This document shows, in pieces, positions 50,866-59,366 of a stretch of 64,000 bases of DNA (the stretch's first letter is position 1; each line of letters opens with the position of its first letter). A model generated the notes under the pieces. It did not search any database. It was given only the letters and a program-made list of their open reading frames with translations, and had not been told where the DNA came from. The translations under genes and the position numbers were made by a program. Where the stretch lies: the NCBI RefSeq assembly GCF_902702775.1, contig NZ_LR738724.1, positions 1,426,001-1,490,000 on the forward strand, given 5' to 3'. Source of the DNA: Streptococcus suis. Its GTDB lineage: Bacteria; Bacillota; Bacilli; Lactobacillales; Streptococcaceae.

Positions 50866-50944
50866 ACATTGTCGACTTAATTTGATGAACTTCAGTTCTA
50901 TCTGCATCTGCGTCGCCTAGTCTGTTTTTGATTTTCATTGAGTA
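50855..50944. repeat. RUP-like miniature element with a damaged end
   Basis: Read on the minus strand it starts TACTCAATGAAAATC at 50944 and follows the element at 13893 almost base for base, including AGGCGACGCAGATGCAGATA. A deletion of about 12 bases removes most of the other inverted repeat, leaving GTCTGATTTAGTATAAC. The copy is therefore probably immobile. Confidence 0.75.
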
Positions 50945-51012
50945 TTAATTCATTCGACTATAAGAAAAGAGAAAACTAGTTATACATGCACAACTGGGTT
51001 TCTCTTGTATTT

Positions 51013-51606
51013 TTATTTATGATTATTCTTTTTCAATGCTTGCAAGAACCAGTCCAAACTTTTACTGATAATGACAACCATTACCAATGTCCAAAATGTT
51101 TTTACAAGCCCAATTTTAAAAGCCAAAGGAGTTACCACAAATACATCAAAAATGAGAATAACGGTGGAAATCTTCCATTTGAAATATTTATTACACAACA
51201 ATGCAATAATATCACTTCCTGCCGTGGACCCGTTTCCATAAATGACTAGAGCCATTGATAAACCTGTCACCAATCCCGCCAAGAGAGCAGAGGGAATCAG
51301 GGGCAACCATTTTATTTGCAGAAAAGTCGTATAATGCATGGTTAAGGACATAGTAGCAACCGCTAAGAAAGTATAGAAAACCGTTAACTTACTCAAAAAG
51401 CGATAGGCTAATACAATCAAAATCCCATTCAAAACAAAACTGGACAGACTTGTTTCAATCCCTGTCGTATAAAACAAAAGTAGGGTAACACCAGTAATCC
51501 CACCTTCGCCAAATTCATGTGGAATGATGAGCATATTCAAAACAAGGGCATATAGGATTGCCCCAAAACATATCAATAAGCAGTCTCTCCATTTTATCTG
51601 CATCAT
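51013..51606 (-). CDS. Short YitT-like membrane protein without DUF2179
   Basis: This 197-residue protein has five or six helices. It shares with the gene at 22448 the blocks IPHEFGEGGITGVTLLLFY and STAGSDIIALLCNKYF, corresponding to the N-terminal YitT domain. It ends at KKNNHK where the other continues into DUF2179. There is no sign of a broken remainder downstream, so it is a natural short form. Function unknown. A plus-strand frame over its end is only antisense. Confidence 0.85.
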   Translation of the reverse strand: MMQIKWRDCLLICFGAILYALVLNMLIIPHEFGEGGITGVTLLLFYTTGIETSLSSFVLNGILIVLAYRFLSKLTVFYTFLAVATMSLTMHYTTFLQIKWLPLIPSALLAGLVTGLSMALVIYGNGSTAGSDIIALLCNKYFKWKISTVILIFDVFVVTPLAFKIGLVKTFWTLVMVVIISKSLDWFLQALKKNNHK

Positions 51607-51649
51607 ATCCTCTCCTCACAAACATTCCACCTTAGTATATCAAAAAAAG

Positions 51650-51673
51650 CAGAAAGCGGATAGCCACTTTCTG
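51650..51673 (-). terminator. Terminator of the PH-domain gene
   Basis: Minus-strand CAGAAAGTGG and CCGCTTTCTG pair around CTAT, followed by CTTTTTTTG. Confidence 0.85.
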
Positions 51674-51683
51674 TACTTTTTTC

Positions 51684-52067
51684 CTATTTTCCTAAGACTG
51701 CTGAAGCCAGTGCTTTTTGAATAGCAATAACACTCTTATCGCTCTTAAACTGAAGAATTTCAGCAGGTTCAACAGCCGATGAAATCCATATTTTCAGCTC
51801 AGCATCTAAGTCAAAATGACCAGAGGTTTCTACCGTAAAACGTGAAATCGAGCGGTAAGGAATCGATTTATAAGATACCTTTTTCCCAGTCATTCCTTGC
51901 TTATCGACCAAAATCAATCGATATTCTGTAAAAACAATCAAATCACGAACCAGACTAAATGCCACCTCAACCTGTTCATTATCCAGTAGAACATGCTCCA
52001 ATTCCTGTTCAATCTTATCATTATCCATTTGCGAGGCATTACCTAGTAAACCTGAAAATAGTCCCAT
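51684..52067 (-). CDS. Bacterial PH-domain protein
   Basis: This 127-residue protein has a bacterial pleckstrin-homology-like domain (bPH_1/DUF1696 type). The core is LIVFTEYRLILVDKQGMTGKKVSYKSIPYRSISRFTVETSG (about 43-83), a run of beta strands, followed by a C-terminal helix. An amphipathic N-terminus (MGLFSGLLGNAS) may touch membrane. The function of these proteins is unknown. It is a single gene with a good ribosome binding site (AAAGGAG) and its own terminator. Confidence 0.87.
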   Translation of the reverse strand: MGLFSGLLGNASQMDNDKIEQELEHVLLDNEQVEVAFSLVRDLIVFTEYRLILVDKQGMTGKKVSYKSIPYRSISRFTVETSGHFDLDAELKIWISSAVEPAEILQFKSDKSVIAIQKALASAVLGK

Positions 52068-52236
52068 AATATGGCTCCTTTGGTATTTTTCTATAGTATA
52101 ACATAAAATAATGAAAATAGGCTACTTTGTCCTTGGCAATCATACGTCACAACACTTCCGCTCCCCTTCTTCATCTACTTCTGTAAGGCGAGGAGGCTCG
52201 ACACTTCTTCCTCACCTCTGTACACTAATATAGCCA

Positions 52237-52266
52237 TTGACAGAGCAAACAAACTATAGTATATTG
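52237..52266 (+). promoter_or_regulatory. Promoter of the 52294-53046 gene
   Basis: TTGACA (52237-52242), an 18-base spacer and TATATT (52261-52266) form a sigma-A promoter, 28 bases before the start. Confidence 0.6.
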
Positions 52267-52293
52267 AAAAAGGGGGAACAGAAGGAGAATATT

Positions 52294-53046
52294 ATGGAAA
52301 ACACAGCTACTCAAGCTTTCGAAGAACTCGTTGCGGAACAGAAAAAGAAACGTAATCGCATTCTTGGAATAATCATCACTGTCTTTACGACTATTATCGT
52401 ATTTTTTGCCTGTCTTGCATTATTCAAATATAATAGTGGCAACATTAGCGGTACATGGCGCAATTCCCAAGCTGAACAAGACATTGTCGAAACCAGTATC
52501 AAGGAATTGCAAAATCAACTTCCAGGTATCGATAAAACGTGGATTGATGCAACTTATACGATGACAGTCGTAGATAAGAAAGCTGTCTTCACCGCTACAA
52601 CAAGCTTTGATATTCCTAAAATCGCAAAATTAACCTTGGATCAAGCTTACAAGGTAATGTTAGAGGAAGCACAAAAAGAAGCAAGTTCTCTAGGAATTTC
52701 CGTAGAAGAATACTTAACAACCGCTCTCGGAGCAGACTATGAAAAGCACTTGAAATCATTTCTACCTACACAAGCTGAGGCGGAAAAAGAATTTCATAAG
52801 TACCAAGACGAGTATGCTAAAGAACTAGGTGCCACATACAATCAAGAAACTGGTACTATCTCAGCTACCTTTTTCGAGGGAGAAGTCGATCGGCTCTTCC
52901 ATACCGTGACCATTACAAAAATTAATGACGCAGCTATCAACCAGCTAACTACATATGATATTGCTGTAAAAGATATTATTTCCTATTCTCGCAAGGGAAA
53001 TACCACCATTATTAACGGAAATGAAGAATTTACTCTAGAAAAATAA
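52294..53046 (+). CDS. Single-pass membrane protein of unknown function
   Basis: I do not recognise this 250-residue protein. It has an N-terminal helix (ATQAFEELVAEQKKKRNR), one hydrophobic segment at about residues 26-48 (ILGIIITVFTTIIVFFACLALF), and then an extracellular domain with many charged residues and EAQKEASSLGISVEEYLTTALG. ATG 52294 has AGAAGGAGAATATT before it; the frame opens 19 codons earlier without a good site. It stands alone between a promoter and a terminator. With a type II anchor and a surface domain, a sensory or lipid-related role is possible, but nothing in the sequence fixes it. Confidence 0.75.
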   Translation: MENTATQAFEELVAEQKKKRNRILGIIITVFTTIIVFFACLALFKYNSGNISGTWRNSQAEQDIVETSIKELQNQLPGIDKTWIDATYTMTVVDKKAVFTATTSFDIPKIAKLTLDQAYKVMLEEAQKEASSLGISVEEYLTTALGADYEKHLKSFLPTQAEAEKEFHKYQDEYAKELGATYNQETGTISATFFEGEVDRLFHTVTITKINDAAINQLTTYDIAVKDIISYSRKGNTTIINGNEEFTLEK

Positions 53047-53052
53047 CAAAAC

Positions 53053-53083
53053 AAGGACGAGTTGTACAAAGCTCGTCCTTTTA
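53053..53083 (+). terminator. Terminator of the 52294-53046 gene
   Basis: AAGGACGAG and CTCGTCCTT pair around a 10-base loop, followed by TTATGATTTT. Confidence 0.8.
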
Positions 53084-53156
53084 TGATTTTCATATCAAGA
53101 TGTAGCCTATATACTCAGAAGCTTGTAATGCTTAATTGCTTTAAGGACTTTAAACA

Positions 53157-54752
53157 TCATAACTCAACCTTCTCATCAAAAACGGATAAGAATGATTCAC
53201 TTTGTGAATGAGTAACCACTATCAACAATTTCTCTTTAATATTAGAAAGAGTCTCTGCAATAAAAGCCTCATTCTCACTATCTAACCCCGTTGTTGGTTC
53301 ATCAAATAGTAAGACCTCCGCATCTCTATAAAGGGCCCGCGCCAAATCAAATCTCCGCTCTTCACCACCCGATAGTTGTTTAGAGGAGGATAAAGGTGTA
53401 TCGAATCCAGCCTCCTGTCTCTCAAACCAGTCCAGCAACCCTACTTGTTCTAAACATTTCAGGGCTTTAGCCTCATCCAAAGTTTCAAACAGTGTCAAGT
53501 TATCTCCTATAGTTGTTGCAAAAATAGCTGTTTTTTGTGGTAGATAATACATCTTATCAAAATAGGAAGCCTGAGCCACTTCTGAAAGATTAATCTGATT
53601 TATGAAAATCGCCCCCTCATCTGGTGATTGAACACCTAGCAAGAGTCTCAGCAATGTCGTCTTCCCACTACCACTTTTACCAACGATAGCATATTTTTTA
53701 TCAGCAAGAAATTGATAAGAAAAGTTGTCAAATATAGGGTGTTGTTGATTATGGGAACTAACCCTATCTAAAGTTAAAGTCCTTATAGGTTCTGTCAACT
53801 CTTGTTGGACTTTGTCTTCATGTGGTTGTCCTTTCAGAATATTCGTCAATTCTTCCACGACCGTTCGACTAGCAAGATACTCTGTAATCAGTCCTGACAT
53901 GGTTTGAATGGGACTAGCAACCGTTCCCATTAGTGTGGTCATAGCAATCAAGTCTGAAATTTTCAGCATCCCTTGGAAAACAAAGATACCTCCAATAATC
54001 CATGAACCAGAATAGACAATACTACTCAAACCGTAAGATACTGCATAGGTTTGAGATTGCTTTTTGGAAAATAGGATGGCTCTTTTAGCGTATTCTTGAC
54101 TAGAAGTCTCTAGGTTCTTTTCAAAGACTAGCGTAATATTACTAATACGTATGAAAGAAAATGCTTGTACAAACTCACTAAATCGTTTTAAATAGACATT
54201 TTTCTCTTCTTGACTTTCTTTAGTCGTATGAGCCAAAATTTTATTATTTATCAACGGTGCTAAGAAAGGGATAAAACAAAGCACCAACATGATAATAGTC
54301 ATTGTTCCTTGCAAGTAAAGTGCTCCAATTAAGGAGAAAGTAAATACAAGGACACTCGTTACCATTGATAAACCTGGTATTAAAAAGCCATTTTCTAATA
54401 CATCTAAATGATTCACTAAAACACTTACCCTATCTGAGCTTGCTTTTTCTTCAAATTGAGCAATATCCTCTACTGCATAGGTTGCAACCAACTCATTTCT
54501 TGTCAATTCCATGATACGATTGACCAATTTAAACTTGAGATAGCGTGGTAAATAATCAAAATAAATATCACAAATGAAGAATCCAACTGCTATAAGAGAA
54601 CTTATCAAAAATACCTGCTGATTTCCAGACAAAGCCGACTCAGAAACCCGAGCATAGACGAAACCTGTCGCTGCTAAAATCAGAGCATAAACAACTGAAA
54701 CCAAGCTATAGATAAAAAATTCTGAACGACACTTTTTTAGGTAATGGAACAT
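53157..54752 (-). CDS. ABC exporter, fused permease and ATPase
   Basis: This 531-residue half-transporter has six N-terminal helices (about residues 15-290) followed by the nucleotide-binding domain: Walker A GKSGSGKTT (about 360), signature LSGGEERRFDLARAL (about 455), and Walker B VLLFDEPTTGLDSE. It resembles drug, lipid or bacteriocin exporters and does not carry a C39 protease domain. The substrate is unknown. ATG 54752 was chosen because the upstream GTG lies inside the ribosome binding site GGAGG. It is a single gene; a homodimer is likely. Confidence 0.9.
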   Translation of the reverse strand: MFHYLKKCRSEFFIYSLVSVVYALILAATGFVYARVSESALSGNQQVFLISSLIAVGFFICDIYFDYLPRYLKFKLVNRIMELTRNELVATYAVEDIAQFEEKASSDRVSVLVNHLDVLENGFLIPGLSMVTSVLVFTFSLIGALYLQGTMTIIMLVLCFIPFLAPLINNKILAHTTKESQEEKNVYLKRFSEFVQAFSFIRISNITLVFEKNLETSSQEYAKRAILFSKKQSQTYAVSYGLSSIVYSGSWIIGGIFVFQGMLKISDLIAMTTLMGTVASPIQTMSGLITEYLASRTVVEELTNILKGQPHEDKVQQELTEPIRTLTLDRVSSHNQQHPIFDNFSYQFLADKKYAIVGKSGSGKTTLLRLLLGVQSPDEGAIFINQINLSEVAQASYFDKMYYLPQKTAIFATTIGDNLTLFETLDEAKALKCLEQVGLLDWFERQEAGFDTPLSSSKQLSGGEERRFDLARALYRDAEVLLFDEPTTGLDSENEAFIAETLSNIKEKLLIVVTHSQSESFLSVFDEKVEL

Positions 54753-54797
54753 TGCTATCGGCACCTCCGATTGATTCGAGTATTTGCTTTTAATACA

Positions 54798-54826
54798 ATT
54801 ATATTAAAATATTGTTTTTTTTGCAA
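54798..54826 (-). promoter_or_regulatory. Promoter of the ABC exporter
   Basis: Minus-strand TTGCAA (54821-54826), a 17-base spacer and TATAAT (54798-54803) form a good sigma-A promoter. Confidence 0.7.
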
Positions 54827-54905
54827 AAAATCCCCCATAGAAGCGAGGTAAAAGAAAAGGATCGGATTAACCGAGCCTTATTCCTCTATTATTTCGAGTA
54901 GATAG

Positions 54906-55034
54906 TGATTTTCAAAGCTGATTACTGACTTTACGCAAAGAAACTCAAGAATAAAACTAGGCAAGGAGCTGAAGATTGAACTAGAGGTTCATCGAAGCAA
55001 CTTAACGAAGTTTTAGCTTGATTTTCAAAGCTGA
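54906..55034. repeat. Diverged relic of a RUP-like repeat
   Basis: The direct repeat TGATTTTCAAAGCTGA occurs at 54906-54921 and 55019-55034. The interval keeps the order of blocks of the element at 13893 (ACTAGGC, then GAACT, GTTCATC and AACGAAG against ACTAGGC, GAACT, GTTCATC and AACAACG). The terminal TACTC/GAGTA ends are gone. It is likely an old copy. The 458-base gap 54753-55210 contains this, the exporter promoter and the hairpin cluster, and no gene. Confidence 0.5.
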
Positions 55035-55106
55035 ACAGCTGTAAGCTGATACCATCAGCTCCCATCTCCCACCTTTCACCTCGCTTGACATCTCTAGGCT
55101 CAGGCT

Positions 55107-55212
55107 GAAACAGTTCCCCGAACTGTTTCAATCCACCCAGACTTTATTCAACGGTAAACTGACTGCCGTCAGTTCCCATCTCCCGATAGCAAACATCTCC
55201 CAGATGTTTGCT
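55107..55212. repeat. Hairpin cluster downstream of prfC
   Basis: Three palindromes lie in a row: GAAACAGTTC/GAACTGTTTC (55107-55129), AACTGACTGCCGTCAGTT (55157-55174), and AGCAAACATCT/AGATGTTTGCT (55188-55212). The last begins at the prfC stop codon. The first and second belong to families also seen at 17.2 kb and 27.2 kb. No T-tract follows, so the function is more likely transcript protection or DNA structure than plain termination. Confidence 0.65.
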
Positions 55213-56755
55213 ACATCTTCTCTTCCAACTCCACATCCGGATATTTGTCCGCGAACCAGCGGAGGGCGAAGTCGTTTTCAAAAAGGAAAACTGGTTGGTC
55301 AAAGCGGTCTTTGGCTAGGATGTTGCGGCTTGATGACATGCGTTCATCCAGGTCTTCTGGCTTGATCCAACGGACAGTCTTTTTACCCATTGGGGTCATG
55401 ACTACCTCGGCATTGTACTCGCCTTCCATGCGGTGTTTGAAAACTTCAAACTGGAGCTGACCAACGGCACCTAGCATATACTCGCCTGTCTGGTAGTTCT
55501 TGTAGAGCTGGATAGCTCCTTCTTGCACCAGTTGCTCGATTCCCTTGTGGAAGGATTTTTGTTTCATGACGTTTTTAGCAGAAACTTTCATAAAAATTTC
55601 AGGGGTAAAGGTCGGTAGCGGTTCGAATTCAAACTTGTTCTTGCCTACGGTCAAGGTATCTCCTACCTGATAGGTCCCTGTATCGTAAACCCCGATAATG
55701 TCACCCGCCACTGCATTTTCCACATTCTCACGAGATTCTGCCATGAACTGCGTCACGTTGGACAACTTGGCTCCCTTGCCTGTACGAGGCAGGTTAACTG
55801 CCATACCGCGTTCAAATTCGCCCGAAACCACACGGACAAAGGCAATGCGGTCGCGGTGACGAGGGTCCATGTTAGCTTGGATTTTGAAGACAAAACCTGA
55901 AAAGTCCTTGTTGAGCGGGTCAATGACATCCCCTGTCGTTGTCTTGTGACCATGTGGCTCTGGAGCAAACTCCAAGAATGTATCCAGGAAGGTCTGCACA
56001 CCAAAGTTTGTCAGGGCTGAGCCGAAGAAAACAGGTGTCAAATCGCCGTCCAAAATCGCCTGTTCTGAAAATTCATTCCCAGCTTCCGCCAAAAGTTCAA
56101 TATCATCTAGAACTTGTGCATAAAAGGGGTTAGAACCAAAGAGCTTGTCACCCTCGTCCAAGCTTGCAAAACGCTCATCACCTCGGTAGAGTTCCAAGCG
56201 TTTGTTATGAAGGTCATAGAGACCCTCGAAAGATTTCCCCATACCAATCGGCCAGTTCATCGGATAGCTAGCGATGCCCAAGACTTCTTCCAACTCCTGC
56301 AACAAATCCAATGGCTCACGGCCATCACGGTCCAACTTGTTGATAAAAGTGAAAACAGGAATGTTGCGGTGCTTCACAACCTCAAAGAGCTTTTTGGTCT
56401 GGGCCTCGATACCTTTGGCAGAGTCCACCACCATGACAGCCGCATCCACCGCCATCAAGGTACGATAGGTATCCTCAGAGAAGTCCTCGTGCCCTGGTGT
56501 ATCCAAGATATTGACACGCTTGCCTGCGTAGTCAAACTGCATAACAGAGGAGGTAACAGAGATACCACGTTGTTTCTCAATATCCATCCAGTCAGACTTG
56601 GCAAAATTACCAGTCTTTTTCCCCTTGACCGTACCTGCTTCACGAATCTCACCCCCAAAGTAGAGCAACTGCTCGGTAATGGTGGTCTTACCCGCGTCCG
56701 GGTGAGAGATAATCGCAAAGGTGCGGCGTTTCTTGATTTCTTCTTGTAGTGACAT
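55211..56755 (-). CDS. prfC: Peptide chain release factor 3
   Basis: PrfC (RF3) is a GTPase that removes RF1/RF2 from the ribosome after termination. The 514-residue protein has the G1 loop SHPDAGKTT (about 18-26), then GTPase motifs DTPGHEDF and NKLDRD, and a C-terminal translation-factor domain ending [19 protein letters not shown] 56755 has GGAAACATT, a weak site. It has its own promoter. Confidence 0.96.
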   Translation of the reverse strand: MSLQEEIKKRRTFAIISHPDAGKTTITEQLLYFGGEIREAGTVKGKKTGNFAKSDWMDIEKQRGISVTSSVMQFDYAGKRVNILDTPGHEDFSEDTYRTLMAVDAAVMVVDSAKGIEAQTKKLFEVVKHRNIPVFTFINKLDRDGREPLDLLQELEEVLGIASYPMNWPIGMGKSFEGLYDLHNKRLELYRGDERFASLDEGDKLFGSNPFYAQVLDDIELLAEAGNEFSEQAILDGDLTPVFFGSALTNFGVQTFLDTFLEFAPEPHGHKTTTGDVIDPLNKDFSGFVFKIQANMDPRHRDRIAFVRVVSGEFERGMAVNLPRTGKGAKLSNVTQFMAESRENVENAVAGDIIGVYDTGTYQVGDTLTVGKNKFEFEPLPTFTPEIFMKVSAKNVMKQKSFHKGIEQLVQEGAIQLYKNYQTGEYMLGAVGQLQFEVFKHRMEGEYNAEVVMTPMGKKTVRWIKPEDLDERMSSSRNILAKDRFDQPVFLFENDFALRWFADKYPDVELEEKM

Positions 56756-56862
56756 AATGTTTCCTTTTCATTTTTTTGTATTTTGATTCATAGCAGAGCT
56801 GAGCTCTTATCTTATTCGATTTACATTGGATTCATCCTTATTCTTTACTAGACAACTCTCTT

Positions 56863-56891
56863 ATTATATCGGAAATAAGGGAATTTTTCAA
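56863..56891 (-). promoter_or_regulatory. prfC promoter
   Basis: Minus-strand TTGAAA (56886-56891), exactly 17 bases, then TATAAT (56863-56868). It gives a leader of about 100 bases. Confidence 0.75.
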
Positions 56892-56902
56892 ACTATTGAA
56901 GA

Positions 56903-56920
56903 ATAGGTCTACAGACCTAT
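56903..56920. promoter_or_regulatory. Perfect palindrome between prfC and the P-type ATPase
   Basis: ATAGGTCTACAGACCTAT has 8-base arms and a 2-base centre. It lies about 12 bases upstream of the prfC -35 and where the -35 of the ATPase promoter should be. It looks like a dimeric repressor site, but I do not recognise the regulator. Confidence 0.5.
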
Positions 56921-56938
56921 ACTGTTGTATTATAAATA

Positions 56939-56947
56939 TGTTACAAT
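56939..56947 (+). promoter_or_regulatory. Extended -10 promoter of the P-type ATPase
   Basis: TGTTACAAT matches TGnTATAAT with one mismatch, 45 bases before the start. Confidence 0.55.
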
Positions 56948-56992
56948 AAGTATGAGATGCATTCTATATACTAGAAAAAGAAAGATAAAATA

Positions 56993-59329
56993 ATGAACAA
57001 AAAAATAAAAGGTTTATCAACCAAGGAAGTACAAGAACGTATTCAAAACCAGCAAACCAATCATTTTAAGACAAAGACCAGCGCCAGTAATTGGGAAATC
57101 TTCAGACGAAATGTGTTTACATCTTTTAACGCACTCAATTTTGCCATTTTCTTAGCCTTACTAGCTGTTCAGGCATGGTCCAACCTTTTCTTCTTCGGAG
57201 TCATTGTCCTCAACGCTGTTTCAGGAATGCTGACAGAATGGCGGGCACGACGAATGATTGACAAACTCAACCTGATGAACAAGGATTTTATCCGAGTTGT
57301 TCGTGACGGCGAGACAATCTCTATTGCACCAGAAGATATTGTCTTAGATGATGTTCTCTTGCTGTCTGCTGGCGAACAAGTTCCTAGTGATGCTATTGTT
57401 TTAGAAGGTATAGCCGAGGCAAACGAGGCCATGTTAACTGGTGAAAGCGACTTGATTGTGAAAAATAATGGGGCTGAATTATTGTCTGGTAGCTATCTAG
57501 TTAGCGGACAGATTTATGCAAAAGTCATCCATGTTGGCGCAGAAAACTATGCCAATAAGCTCATGCTTGAGGCGAAAACTCACAAACCTATCGTCTCTCG
57601 TATTCTTTACAATATGGATAAAATTGCTAAATTTACAGGAAAAATTATCATTCCATTCGGACTCGCTCTTTTTCTAGAAGCCTTTTTCATCAAACTTCTT
57701 CCCTTAAAAGACTCAGTTATTACCAGCTCTACTGCCCTACTAGGTATGTTACCAAAGGGAATTGCTCTGCTAACCATCACTTCTCTCTTAACTGCCGTTA
57801 TCAAACTTGGAATGAAAAATGTCCTCGTACAAGAAATGTATTCCGTCGAAACACTTGCCCGAGTTGATGTTCTTTGTTTGGATAAGACCGGAACGATTAC
57901 TCAGGGGAAAATGACCGTCGAAAACCTGCTCCCCTTAAACAACCATTATTCACTTGACACTATCCAACAGATACTCGCTACCTATATCCAGACAAGTGAG
58001 GATACTAATTCAACAGCTCAGGCCATTCGAAAAGAATATGGTGATTTAGAGCACCACTATAAAGCTAGTCACATCATTCCATTTTCTAGTGATAGAAAAT
58101 GGGGAGCAATGACAATAGAAAACATTGGTCGCATTTTTCTAGGGGCACCAGAAATGTTACTAACACAAAATCCTCCTTCTGTTTCTGAGGCACAGGCTCG
58201 TGGTTCCCGTGTCCTGATTCTTGCGCTTAGCCAACAGTCCCTTCCTTCTTCTCAAAATCAGCTACCTGAGAATATTGAACCTCTAGCTCTATTAGAAATT
58301 GCCGACCCAATCCGAGAAGACGCCGCAGAAACACTAGCCTATCTTCGCTCGCAAGAGGTGATACTAAAAATAATCTCTGGCGACAATCCTGTGACTGTCT
58401 CACACATTGCTAAGGAAGCTGGATTTGCTGACTACGATAGTTATATCGATTGTTCCAAAGTTGACGACGAAGCACTAATTGCCAGAGCTGAAACAACCGC
58501 CATTTTCGGTCGCGTATCCCCACATCAGAAAAAATTGCTCATCCAAACCCTCAAAGCACAGGGACATACTACTGCAATGACCGGTGATGGGGTCAATGAT
58601 ATTCTTGCACTACGCGAAGCTGATTGTTCCATTGTTATGGCAGAAGGCGATCCCGCTACTAGACAAATCGCTAATCTAGTCCTCCTAGATTCTGAATTTC
58701 GAGATATTCCTGAGATTCTCTTTGAGGGACGACGCGTTGTTAATAACATCTCCCACATTGCTCCCATCTTTCTTATCAAAACAATCTACTCTTTCTTACT
58801 TGGCCTTATCTGTATCGCTAGTATCGCCCTAGGTAAAGCAGAATATTTGTTAGTTTTCCCATTTATTCAGATACAAATGACCCTCATTGGTCAATTTGTT
58901 GAAGGTTTTCCTCCTTTTATCCTAACCTTTGAACGAAATATCCGCCCCGTAGAAAAACATTTTCTCAGAAAATCTCTTCTCTTAGCCCTACCAAATGCTC
59001 TCATGGTTGTTCTCAGTGTCCTTATTTTCCATTTACTGCAAGTCTTTGGATACTTAAACTTGCATGACATGCAAACCCTCTCTTATTATGTTCTTGGTTC
59101 AACAGGTCTACTGGCTGTCATTCGTGCCTGTTTGCCACTGACAAAAGCTCGACTGGCTCTTATTATTTATTCCGTTTTCGGTTTCTTCATCAGCTCCCAT
59201 TTCCTACACGGTCTGATTGAAATCCACCCCCTAAACAGTCACACATTGCCAATCTATTCTGGATTAATGCTTATTTTTATCCCTGTCTTTTTCTGGATTA
59301 GCTACAAACAAGGCGCATTTAAAAACTAA
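56993..59329 (+). CDS. P-type cation-transporting ATPase (CtpE-like)
   Basis: This is a P-type ATPase that couples ATP hydrolysis to cation movement, most likely calcium or a related ion. The 778-residue protein has the phosphorylation motif CLDKTGTITQGKM (Asp near residue 300), the actuator motif AMLTGES (near 150), TGDGVNDILALREADC (near 530) and about ten helices. There is no N-terminal heavy-metal CXXC domain, so copper or zinc export is unlikely. ATG 56993 has AAAGAAAG upstream, a modest ribosome binding site. The ion cannot be fixed from sequence. Confidence 0.93.
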   Translation: MNKKIKGLSTKEVQERIQNQQTNHFKTKTSASNWEIFRRNVFTSFNALNFAIFLALLAVQAWSNLFFFGVIVLNAVSGMLTEWRARRMIDKLNLMNKDFIRVVRDGETISIAPEDIVLDDVLLLSAGEQVPSDAIVLEGIAEANEAMLTGESDLIVKNNGAELLSGSYLVSGQIYAKVIHVGAENYANKLMLEAKTHKPIVSRILYNMDKIAKFTGKIIIPFGLALFLEAFFIKLLPLKDSVITSSTALLGMLPKGIALLTITSLLTAVIKLGMKNVLVQEMYSVETLARVDVLCLDKTGTITQGKMTVENLLPLNNHYSLDTIQQILATYIQTSEDTNSTAQAIRKEYGDLEHHYKASHIIPFSSDRKWGAMTIENIGRIFLGAPEMLLTQNPPSVSEAQARGSRVLILALSQQSLPSSQNQLPENIEPLALLEIADPIREDAAETLAYLRSQEVILKIISGDNPVTVSHIAKEAGFADYDSYIDCSKVDDEALIARAETTAIFGRVSPHQKKLLIQTLKAQGHTTAMTGDGVNDILALREADCSIVMAEGDPATRQIANLVLLDSEFRDIPEILFEGRRVVNNISHIAPIFLIKTIYSFLLGLICIASIALGKAEYLLVFPFIQIQMTLIGQFVEGFPPFILTFERNIRPVEKHFLRKSLLLALPNALMVVLSVLIFHLLQVFGYLNLHDMQTLSYYVLGSTGLLAVIRACLPLTKARLALIIYSVFGFFISSHFLHGLIEIHPLNSHTLPIYSGLMLIFIPVFFWISYKQGAFKN

Positions 59330-59366
59330 AATAAGACTTGAAAAACTAATTTCAAATCTTATTTTT
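59329..59366. terminator. Bidirectional terminator between ATPase and TIGR02206 gene
   Basis: AATAAGACTTGAAA and TTTCAAATCTTATT pair with one mismatch around AACTAA, with a T-run on the plus strand and an A-run on the other. Confidence 0.75.

Noticed and set aside
51013..51249. Plus-strand frame with many cysteines over the short YitT gene
   Set aside because: It overlaps the membrane protein antisense and starts without a ribosome binding site.
56114..56749. 211-codon plus-strand frame opposite prfC
   Set aside because: It is an antisense shadow of prfC, with no ribosome binding site or recognisable product.
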